A DNA stretch of 64,000 nucleotides, taken from contig CALOCQ010000002.1 in assembly GCA_942491885.1 (NCBI GenBank), forward strand, positions 1 to 64,000, given 5' to 3'. The notes below the pieces were generated by a model. The model worked only from the letters and a program-made list of their open reading frames with translations. It was not told the origin of the DNA and did no database searches. How positions within the stretch are numbered: the first letter of the stretch is position 1; each line of letters opens with the position of its first letter. Source of the stretch: CALBPI01 sp942491885. GTDB taxonomy: Bacteria; Pseudomonadota; Gammaproteobacteria; Steroidobacterales; Woeseiaceae. Position numbers and translations under genes: made by a program. Below are positions 31,138 through 38,631 of this stretch, in pieces.

Positions 31138-31566
31138 TCATGCGACTTCGACCAATTCGATATCGAATTCCAGCACGCGGCCGGCCAGCGGGTGATTCGC
31201 ATCGACCGTGATCGTCTCATCAACAACCTCGGTGACGACCAGCTGCATCACCTGCCCTTCCGGAGTCTGCGACTGCAACTGCATGCCAACCTCTGGCGTC
31301 ATATCTTCGGGCAACAAATTCTTCGGCACGCTCTGCACCAGACGCTCGTCGTGACTGCCGTAGGCGGCCTCCGGCGGAATGCTCACGGTCTGGCTATCAC
31401 CCACCTTCATGCCCTCCACTGCGCTATCCATACCGGGAATGACCTGGCCACTGCCGAGCGTGAATTCCAGCGGGTCGCGATCCGCTGACGTATCGAACAC
31501 CGTGCCGTCTTCGAATCGACCGGTGTAGTGAATTTTTACGGTGTTACCTGTGCTGGCTTCGCTCAT
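31138..31566 (-). CDS. FKBP-type peptidyl-prolyl isomerase, SlyD/FkpB-like
   Basis: This 142-residue cytoplasmic isomerase/chaperone reads VKIHYTGRFEDGTVFDTS, then PLEFTLGSGQVIPGMDSAVEGM, IPPEAAYGSHDERLVQSVPKNLLP (insert-in-flap), and closes with VDANHPLAGRVLEFDIELVEV. The IF-domain arrangement is that of SlyD and FkpB. It lacks the His/Cys-rich nickel-binding tail of SlyD, so it is closer to FkpB or a short SlyD. It precedes the DUF1330 gene in a likely two-gene transcript. Confidence 0.9.
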   Translation of the reverse strand: MSEASTGNTVKIHYTGRFEDGTVFDTSADRDPLEFTLGSGQVIPGMDSAVEGMKVGDSQTVSIPPEAAYGSHDERLVQSVPKNLLPEDMTPEVGMQLQSQTPEGQVMQLVVTEVVDETITVDANHPLAGRVLEFDIELVEVA

Positions 31567-31713
31567 TAGTCTTCCTTTAAATGTTTAGCGCCAAAGCGGC
31601 TTTTCGCAAGATTCGCTGTGCAAACCAATACGAAAAATGCGGACGAAAAAACACGCCTCGGCAAGCAAGAATGGAGTGATAGGGTAGCAAACACGCGGGC
31701 GTCTTACATCAAT

Positions 31714-31752
31714 CGGCCACAAATGCGCCGTCGAGCGGTTGAATTGTGGCCG
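31714..31752. terminator. Hairpin downstream of the SSADH gene (possible terminator)
   Basis: CGGCCACAA at 31714-31722 pairs with TTGTGGCCG at 31744-31752, within the 224-base gap between the SSADH stop and the FKBP start. No T-tract follows, so its role is uncertain; the rest of the gap shows nothing else. Confidence 0.35.
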
Positions 31753-31790
31753 AGCCCTGAGATGGGCGCGCTCGCAGCAAATCTGCGCGA

Positions 31791-33164
31791 CTAGCTGGTC
31801 GCACCTATGGCGCAAGTCTTGATATTCATGAACTCACGAATGCCATCGGCGGATAGCTCTCGGCCGTAACCCGATGCCTTGACGCCACCAAACGGCAACC
31901 TTGGGTCCGATGCCGTAATGGTGTTGATAAAAGTAGCACCGGCATCGAGTTGATCGAATCCCTGCTGCATTTCCTGTGCGTCGTTCGTGAACAACGCCGA
32001 GCCGAGGCCGAAGCGCGTCGCGTTGCCGAGTTCGATCGCCTCATCAAGCGATGCCACCTTGAACAGGATCGCGACTGGACCAAACAACTCTTCGCTGAAG
32101 GCGGGCGCGGACTCAGGTACCTCCTCAAGCATGCCCGGCTTGAAAAACCAGCCCTCGCCATCGAGCGTCTCGGCGCCGGTGACGCGTTTCGCGCCGCAGG
32201 ATACGCTTTGATCGACCTGCTCCTGCAGCTCGTCGCGGATAGCTTTTGTCGCTAGCGGACCCACGTCGGTGTTCTCGTTCATCGGGTCGCCGACCTTCAG
32301 CGCGTCCAGACGCTTCGCAAAGCGGTCGCGAAAGGTGTCGTAAATATCGGCATGGACAATGAACCGTTTCGCGGCGATGCACGATTGACCATTATTCATC
32401 GTGCGGCCTTTCACGGCCATGTCGAGCGCGTGGTCGAGGTCCGCCGATGGCATGACGATAAACGGATCGGAGCCGCCGAGTTCCAGCACGGCTTTCTTAA
32501 GCTGACCGCCTGCGATTTCGGCAACCGACCGCCCGGCCGGCTCGGAACCGGTCAGCGTCACCGCGCGCAGTCGATCGTCTTTCAGAATTCGGGCAACCTG
32601 GCTACCGCCGATCAGCAACGTCTGGAAACCGTCTTCGGGCACGCCCGCACGGTGCCAGACATCGGCAATGGCGAGTGCGCTTTGCGGTACGTTCGACGCG
32701 TGTTTCAACAGCCCGACATTACCGGCCAACATTGCCGGTGCGGCAAAGCGGAACACCTGCCACAATGGGAAGTTCCACGGCATGACCGCGAGCACCGGGC
32801 CGATCGGCAAATAGCGAACAAAGCTTTTCGAGGCACCGGTCTCGATCGGGTGATCGGCGATGAACGCCGGACCCTCGTCGGCATAAAAATCACACACCCA
32901 CGCACACTTCTCGACCTCGGTCTTCGCCGAAGCAAAGGTCTTGCCCATCTCGGTGGTCATTATCGCGGCCAGCTTGTCGCTGTCTTTGCGCAAGACAGAC
33001 GCGGCATTGCGCAGCCACTGTTGGCGCTGCTCAAGCGCGGTCGTACGCATCGTCGATGCGATCGCAGCGGCGCGAGCCATCGCTGCATCGATTTGCTGAT
33101 CGTCGAGCGCGTCAAATTCTTTTTCTATCTTGCCGGTGTTTGGATTGGTCGTGGCGATCGCCAT
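31791..33164 (-). CDS. NAD(P)-dependent succinate-semialdehyde dehydrogenase
   Basis: This 457-residue aldehyde dehydrogenase oxidises succinate semialdehyde (or a related aldehyde) to the acid. Motifs: ATTNPNTGKIEKEF at the start (typical of the short Sad/YneI-type SSADH), MPWNFPLWQVFRFAAPAMLAGN (about 128-150), cofactor loop LTGSEPAGRSVAEIAG (about 205-220), general base Glu228 in LELGGSDPF and nucleophile Cys262 in NNGQSCIAAKRF. It lies 18 bases after the ThDP-enzyme gene, so both are one operon. That pairing points to conversion of 2-oxoglutarate to succinate via the semialdehyde. Confidence 0.9.
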   Translation of the reverse strand: MAIATTNPNTGKIEKEFDALDDQQIDAAMARAAAIASTMRTTALEQRQQWLRNAASVLRKDSDKLAAIMTTEMGKTFASAKTEVEKCAWVCDFYADEGPAFIADHPIETGASKSFVRYLPIGPVLAVMPWNFPLWQVFRFAAPAMLAGNVGLLKHASNVPQSALAIADVWHRAGVPEDGFQTLLIGGSQVARILKDDRLRAVTLTGSEPAGRSVAEIAGGQLKKAVLELGGSDPFIVMPSADLDHALDMAVKGRTMNNGQSCIAAKRFIVHADIYDTFRDRFAKRLDALKVGDPMNENTDVGPLATKAIRDELQEQVDQSVSCGAKRVTGAETLDGEGWFFKPGMLEEVPESAPAFSEELFGPVAILFKVASLDEAIELGNATRFGLGSALFTNDAQEMQQGFDQLDAGATFINTITASDPRLPFGGVKASGYGRELSADGIREFMNIKTCAIGATS

Positions 33165-33182
33165 AGTCGTTGCTCCGTTGCG

Positions 33183-34841
33183 TTACTGGCTGCGCGCTTC
33201 CAGCGCGCCCAGGCGTTTGCTCAGTTTCAGATTCTCACTGTAGTCGATCGGCACCACGACCAGCGCGGGTCCGTCGTAGGCAAACGCCTGATCCAGTGTG
33301 TCTTTGAGCTCGGCGGCATTGTCGCAGCGCAAGCCCAGCCAGCCGAAACTCTCCGCCAGTTGCAGCCAGTCCGGGTTGCCGAACGACAACGCCGTGTGGC
33401 GATCGAATTCTTCTTCCTGTTTCCAGGAAATCAGGCCGTAGCCGCCGTCTTCCCAAACCATCACGACGATGTCGGCGTCTAACCGGCGTGCGGTCTCGAG
33501 TTCCTGAATATTCATCAGCACGTCGCCATCGCCTGCGATGGCCAGCACGCGCCGGTCCGGGCATGTCTGACTGGCGGCGATCGCGCCGGGCAGCGGCATC
33601 CCCATCGAACAAAAGCCGTTGGAAATAATGCAGGTTCCCGGTTCGTGACATTGGTAGTGTCTGGCGATCCACATTTTGTGTGCACCAACGCCGGACAATA
33701 CAATGTCCTCCGGGTCCAGCACTGCGCGGACATCCGCCAATACCTTTTGCGGCCGGATACTGCCCTCGGTCGTATCTTTCGCGTGCGCTGTAAACTCCTC
33801 GTTCATCTGCTCGCGAACGGCCTGCTGCTCTTCGAGTTGGTAGTCAGGAAACCCATCTCGAGCGGCGCGTTCGTTGAGCATCCACACCGCGTGCGCGAGA
33901 TCGCCGACCACCTCGAGCTCCGGGATGTAGTGGCGGTCAACTTCGGCGGCATCAAAATCGATATGCAGGATGCGCTTGTCGAGGTCCCGGTTCCACGACT
34001 TCGGCGCATACTCCACCATGTCGTAGCCCAACGTGATGATGAGATCGGCAGCGGCGACAGCCTGTTGCGCGAAGTCGGTCTGGCCCATACCGATGGTATA
34101 CAGGCAATAAGGCGCGTCCAGATCGACCGCACCCTTGGCCATAAAGGTCATCAATACGCCAATACCCGACGCATCACAAAACTGACGCAGCTGCTTGCTG
34201 GCGCGTTTTCTGATCGTGCCGTTGCCGGCAATGATCAACGGCTTGTTTGCCTGGCGAATTAACGCCCACGCCTGGTCCATGATCTTGTCATCGGGCACCG
34301 GCCGCCGCACCTTGCGCACACGCAACGGATGTCCGTTGACCGTCTCGCCGGCGATGTCCTCGGGCAATTCAATATGCACCGCACCGGGTTTCTCGCTCTC
34401 GGCCAGCTTGACCGCCTTGCGAATAATTTCCGGGATACTGTCGGCACGCCGCACACTGAAGGCCCACTTTGTGACCGGCTCATACATGTCGACGACATTC
34501 ATGACCTGGTGGCTTTCTTTGTGCTGGCGATGCATCCCACCCTGACCGGTGATGACCAGCAATGGCGCACGATCCATATTGCCATCGGCAACGCCTGTAA
34601 TCAGGTTTGTGGCACCCGGTCCGAGCGTGCCGAGGCAAACGCCTACCTTACCGGTAAGGCGGCCATGCGTTGCCGCCATGAAGGCCGCGCCCTGTTCATG
34701 GCGCGTTAATACGAATTCGATATCTGAACGCTCCAGCGCCATCATCATGTCGGCATTTTCCTCGCCGGGCACGCCGTACACGCGCTCGACGCCCTCATTA
34801 GCCAGACAGTCAACGAAAAGATCAGCAGCGGTTTTGGTCAT
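33183..34841 (-). CDS. ThDP-dependent enzyme of the acetolactate synthase family, probably 2-oxoglutarate decarboxylase
   Basis: This 552-residue enzyme starts ATG 34841. The catalytic Glu is in TRHEQGAAFMAATHGRLTGK (Glu48), followed by LGTLGPGATNLITGVADGNMDRAPL, SHQVMNVVDMYEPVTKW, and the ThDP-binding GDGDVLMNIQELETA with WEDGGYGLISWKQ. It would be annotated as acetolactate synthase, but there is no small subunit and an SSADH gene follows at 18 bases. The same pair (annotated ilvB-like plus SSADH) encodes the 2-oxoglutarate decarboxylase bypass of the TCA cycle in cyanobacteria such as Synechococcus sp. PCC 7002, and the C-terminal PIDYSENLKLSKRLG is similar as I recall it. Catabolic acetolactate synthase remains the alternative. 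Confidence 0.8.
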   Translation of the reverse strand: MTKTAADLFVDCLANEGVERVYGVPGEENADMMMALERSDIEFVLTRHEQGAAFMAATHGRLTGKVGVCLGTLGPGATNLITGVADGNMDRAPLLVITGQGGMHRQHKESHQVMNVVDMYEPVTKWAFSVRRADSIPEIIRKAVKLAESEKPGAVHIELPEDIAGETVNGHPLRVRKVRRPVPDDKIMDQAWALIRQANKPLIIAGNGTIRKRASKQLRQFCDASGIGVLMTFMAKGAVDLDAPYCLYTIGMGQTDFAQQAVAAADLIITLGYDMVEYAPKSWNRDLDKRILHIDFDAAEVDRHYIPELEVVGDLAHAVWMLNERAARDGFPDYQLEEQQAVREQMNEEFTAHAKDTTEGSIRPQKVLADVRAVLDPEDIVLSGVGAHKMWIARHYQCHEPGTCIISNGFCSMGMPLPGAIAASQTCPDRRVLAIAGDGDVLMNIQELETARRLDADIVVMVWEDGGYGLISWKQEEEFDRHTALSFGNPDWLQLAESFGWLGLRCDNAAELKDTLDQAFAYDGPALVVVPIDYSENLKLSKRLGALEARSQ

Positions 34842-34985
34842 AAGATATTCCAGTGCGGGATTTGGTCCAGGGTTTGGCATCGGTTCAACAAGAAGTCAAA
34901 GACCGGATTATCCCCAATCTTCACTACCTCTCTTAGTGCCCCTTTGTACTGCTGAAAGGTGACTAGTGAAGTGGGGTGATCCATT

Positions 34986-35573
34986 TTACGGCTTTAACTT
35001 CGATACATAAACTGGCTCGGGTCTGAAGCCTGTCTGATGATTCAGGAAGAATTGCAGCAGCTCTGTTTCATCTCCGATTGTCGAGAACCAGAGTTGACTG
35101 TAAATGACGTAGTTACTTCTGAAAAACATCGGTCGATTTACGACTGATTGGTCAAAGCAGACGCGTCGAAAATCGATCAAGGGCCCGCAGATATGCCCTG
35201 GTTCATAAACAGTGTTTTCTTTATCAATTGCCCCATCCAAGATATTTGTACAGTGGAACAACTGCACTTCTTCTGACCTGTAGATAGCAGGAAGAAATTC
35301 ACCAAATGGCTCGAACAGAGACTTATAACTGCGGTGAGATTTTTGATCGAAGACCATGAAAGATTGGAAACTGTAGAACACAGATCCATCGATCTCCATC
35401 GACTCCTCGCCGTCGACTAATTCCAGGGGCGTCCAATAGGGCTTCATTGCTTCGCCGTAAAAAGGCCGCGTGTTCGCATCTTCGTACCGATCATGTAATT
35501 GGTTCGAATCTTTCAGTGTTACAAACCGACCCCTATGGCTTTGGTTCAGAACGTATACGGTAAGCGTAGTCAT
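34986..35573 (-). CDS. Orphan immunity-like protein, copy A (paralogue of 41811-42392)
   Basis: This 195-residue soluble protein starts ATG 35573 with AGGAG about ten bases upstream. It begins MTTLTVYVLNQSHRGRFVTL and contains FEPFGEFLPAIY, HICGPLIDFRRVCFD and LQFFLNHQTGFRPEPVY. By eye about half of its residues are identical to the second copy at 41811. The layout (strand-rich start, LWFST, terminal TGF) is reminiscent of Imm11/DUF1629-type immunity proteins of polymorphic toxins, but this is a weak, fold-level impression. Upstream lies a short tail of a lost gene whose end is shared with copy B. The codon usage is less GC-rich than its neighbours, consistent with transfer. Confidence 0.6.
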   Translation of the reverse strand: MTTLTVYVLNQSHRGRFVTLKDSNQLHDRYEDANTRPFYGEAMKPYWTPLELVDGEESMEIDGSVFYSFQSFMVFDQKSHRSYKSLFEPFGEFLPAIYRSEEVQLFHCTNILDGAIDKENTVYEPGHICGPLIDFRRVCFDQSVVNRPMFFRSNYVIYSQLWFSTIGDETELLQFFLNHQTGFRPEPVYVSKLKP

Positions 35574-35595
35574 TTCGGAATCACTTCTCCTCGCA

Positions 35596-35838
35596 TTATA
35601 ATTCCTGCCGGGTTTGTTCCAGCGCGTCTTTGACGCCCCTGCAGCCTCTCGCTGCCCCCGCTCCCTGTAGACCATTCAACAAAGCTCTGATTTGCGGTTC
35701 TACTTGAACATACGCAACGATGTCTGTACCTATATCGCCGAGCCGCATTTCGAGCTCTACGCGGCCAAACGTCGTCTCACCATTCTCCCCAACTCGGAGT
35801 TCCTGTGTGTGTCGTGTTAGGACTAGATCAGGTTCTTT
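35596..35838 (-). pseudogene. 3' fragment of a lost upstream (toxin-like) gene, copy A
   Basis: An open frame of 80 codons without a credible start reads LRVGENGETTFGRVELEMRL, later YVQVEPQIRALLNGLQGAG, and ends GVKDALEQTRQEL at a TAA (35598-35596), 22 bases before the immunity-like gene. The last ten residues (ALEQTRQEL) and flanking bases recur directly before copy B, so both immunity-like genes once followed homologous upstream genes. The sequence before it (to the TPR gene at 35994) shows stops in this frame and no domain. A toxin such as an AHH/HNH-type nuclease is the expected partner; that identity is inference. Confidence 0.4.
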
Positions 35839-35993
35839 TCAAATCAGCTAGGACCAACGTATGCTGAGCATGCGCCTGAGTTTGCTGATTAAACTCTCAA
35901 GTATCACCGCCACCAGACCCGCAGATTGCTGGAATACCAAGATTGACCCGAGCTTTCCGGAGACGTCGCAGCGTCCAGGCTTGGAGAAGACCC

Positions 35994-38303
35994 TCAACTA
36001 TCGCGCTCTTCGAGAAATTTCAGAAAGCGGCTGCGCGAGCGATCAAACGCGCTATCCCACCGTGCCAGCCCTGCAGCTATGGCCGGATCACTGGCCAGCT
36101 TGGCATACTGCGGCAATTCGAAAAACTGACGCATAGTGGAGTACGGCAGCACCATCTCAATATTCGGGAATACGTCGTCGAGCATAAACGTCACAAGATC
36201 TTGCTCATTGCCATTGAGCGCCAGATAAAAAATGTTGGGCAAGCGCAGTCGCACCAGATCACGCGACGTCTGCGCGTAATAGCGTTCAATAGCTGTGGCA
36301 TCCGCGCGTCGCTCCTCGATGGTTCGAAGCGGAGCGAGAATTGGCGATACCATTAGTCGACTGAATGCCACTTTGACATCCAACTCGGCGTCCAGCGCGT
36401 TATCAAGAAAACCCGGATACAGCGATTCGAGATAGGCTGCGCCTTGTGCCAGTGTGTTGCGCCGAGCATGGGCCAACAGGAGTTCGCCTACGGCTACACC
36501 AAACGCACCTTGGCGATTTCCAATGTCGGCTTCGAGCAATCGCATTGCCAGCTCGATCGCGCCCTCATTATCGCCGCTCGCCGCAAGACAGGATAGCCGC
36601 ACGCTGTCAGCATAATCATTATCGACAGCGATCTGCGCGGACCGCTCAAGGTATGGTGCCGCCTGATCGACAAGGCCGCCGAAACACAATGTCTGGGCAA
36701 TGAACAAGGGCTGTTCCGGGTCTGCCGGGTCCAGCTCCATAGCAATCTCGACGTTCTGGACGAACCCCACGAGGTCACCCGATACGAAATCCATATCACC
36801 AAGCGCGGTGTAGATATTCGGCTGTTCCGGTTCAAGACGCAGTGACTCCCGGAAAGCGATTCGTGCCTCGGTACTGCGCCCGAGTTGGTTGAACACAATG
36901 CCTTTTTCATAGTGTAACTGGGCGTTGAGCGGGTCCAACTCCAGCGCCCGGTCAAGTAGCACGATAGCCTCATCCAGACGGCCCACGTACCTCAGATAGC
37001 CGGCATACATTCTCTTTGGCGCAACTTCGCCGGGCGTGCTCTCAACAAATGCACGCGCTTTGCTGTCATCGTTCCCGGCCTCAAAATCGCCGCGTGCGAG
37101 TGCGAGCCGTGCTGACGCCTCCATCTCTATACCGATGGCCTCTACGTTATCCGGATCCAGCGTTAATGCGCGAACAGCTGCTACGCGGGCTTTCTCCATT
37201 CCGACTTCAAAATCCTGCATACCGGTATTTGTTTGCCACAGGTAGACCGCCGCCAGTGATGAATACGCCTCGTCAAATCCAGGGTCGAGATCGATCGCTG
37301 CCTGTAACAAGTCCTCGGCCGACGCAAGGCTGCCAAACGAGGCCTTTTGATACTCGGACAGTGCTTGCAGATACAAATCGTAGGCTTGGACGTTACGTGT
37401 GGATACACCAGCAAGCTTTACGCTGCCCTGCGCGGACAGCAACGATACGCTCAGAGCCCTGGCAACCTCCTCTGCGATCTCATCCTGAATCTCAAAAATG
37501 CTGTCCAACTGCTTATCGAATCGCTTTGACCAAACCGTAAAACCATCTTCGGCGCGCACCAGCACAGCATTGACGCGAACCTGATCGCCAGATCGCTGCA
37601 CGCTGCCTTCAAGGATGTTGGCAACGCCAAGCTGTTGACCAATCTCGGCGGGGGTGGCATCGCTGCCTTTAAACGCAAAACTCGATTTTCGAGCGGCAAC
37701 CTTGAGATCAGGTAACCCGGCCAGCATATGCAATAGCGTCTCGGTCAGGCCGTCAGAGAAATATTCACTGTCACCCGCCAGAGATCGATCATCGAATGGC
37801 AACACGACCACGGAGTTCGCCGGCACCTGGCTGATTGGTGACGCAAAATCGTCGGCGCCATCTCGTGTGTCACTGGTCTTATCACTCGCCAGATCGGACA
37901 ATTCTGTAGTCGCGTCATCCCTCGGGGTGGCAGTTGAAGTCGTGGGGTTTGATGCCCCTTCCGGCAACAGGCGATCAACGGCAAATGTCACCAGCACGGC
38001 AACCAGCAAGAAAATGACAACGACATCAAGCTTGCGGGCCGTCTCCGCGGTCACTGAAGCATGCGACTCGACTTCACGCTCCTTCTTGAGCCCCTCCGGC
38101 GTCATCTCGTAGACCCACGAGAACACCAGCGCCAGCGGCAAGCCGAGCACCAGCAATAAAAGAATGAAACGCATGGTCCAGTCGGGGACGTCGAGGATAT
38201 CGACGAGCAACTCGGTGACCTGCAAAATAAGCCAGGAGCCAACCGCATACAGCGCCGCCATGCGGATCACGTTGCGGCGTTTTAATTCCGAGAAAAAACT
38301 CAT
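35994..38303 (-). CDS. Membrane-anchored TolB/FlgO-like domain protein with TPR repeats (paralogue of 19680-21551)
   Basis: This 769-residue protein has the same plan as the gene at 19680: start SELKRRNVIRMAALYAVGSWLILQV, three hydrophobic helices before residue 115, and a Ser/Thr/Asp-rich linker (about 115-160). A TolB/FlgO-like domain follows at about 163-270 (SVVVLPFDDRSLAGDSEYFSDGLTETLLHML, NILEGSVQRSGDQVRVNAVLV), then eight or so TPR-like units to about 690. No cyclase, kinase or DNA-binding domain is visible. Two such genes 14 kb apart suggest an expanded signalling or scaffold family in this organism. Confidence 0.75.
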   Translation of the reverse strand: MSFFSELKRRNVIRMAALYAVGSWLILQVTELLVDILDVPDWTMRFILLLLVLGLPLALVFSWVYEMTPEGLKKEREVESHASVTAETARKLDVVVIFLLVAVLVTFAVDRLLPEGASNPTTSTATPRDDATTELSDLASDKTSDTRDGADDFASPISQVPANSVVVLPFDDRSLAGDSEYFSDGLTETLLHMLAGLPDLKVAARKSSFAFKGSDATPAEIGQQLGVANILEGSVQRSGDQVRVNAVLVRAEDGFTVWSKRFDKQLDSIFEIQDEIAEEVARALSVSLLSAQGSVKLAGVSTRNVQAYDLYLQALSEYQKASFGSLASAEDLLQAAIDLDPGFDEAYSSLAAVYLWQTNTGMQDFEVGMEKARVAAVRALTLDPDNVEAIGIEMEASARLALARGDFEAGNDDSKARAFVESTPGEVAPKRMYAGYLRYVGRLDEAIVLLDRALELDPLNAQLHYEKGIVFNQLGRSTEARIAFRESLRLEPEQPNIYTALGDMDFVSGDLVGFVQNVEIAMELDPADPEQPLFIAQTLCFGGLVDQAAPYLERSAQIAVDNDYADSVRLSCLAASGDNEGAIELAMRLLEADIGNRQGAFGVAVGELLLAHARRNTLAQGAAYLESLYPGFLDNALDAELDVKVAFSRLMVSPILAPLRTIEERRADATAIERYYAQTSRDLVRLRLPNIFYLALNGNEQDLVTFMLDDVFPNIEMVLPYSTMRQFFELPQYAKLASDPAIAAGLARWDSAFDRSRSRFLKFLEERDS

Positions 38304-38631
38304 ATAAACGTTTGCCTGCCAGTCAATGCCGATCAGATTGTTGTTGCATAATGCTACCGGAACTGCAGGCCAGCCGCAGGTATAACAGGCGACCGAATCA
38401 CATGCAGGTTGTTAAATTCGACGATAGTGATCCAACGCGAATCCACGCCGCGATTATCCCTCCAGGAAATCGGCGAATCGACTGTTTACCCAGCATTCGG
38501 TTCGATGCATTTACGAATTTTAGTCGAGAACGTCACACTTGGCCTGTTCCGAGCTGTCTTTACGCAAAATATTGGTCGATGATAAACACCCGTCGGGTGT
38601 TAGCAAGCCTGGCAACTACAGAGTAAAACGT
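38304..38631. other. Intergenic region without recognisable feature
   Basis: A gap of 328 bases between divergent genes. It should contain promoters for both, but no clear -35/-10 pair, operator palindrome, RNA or small gene stands out. Confidence 0.5.

Noticed and set aside
34912..34980. Imperfect inverted repeat between the ThDP enzyme and immunity-like copy A
   Set aside because: Only eight bases of the arms match well (CTTCACTA/TAGTGAAG), the spacing is about 40 bases and no T-run follows. It is too weak to call a terminator or transposon end.
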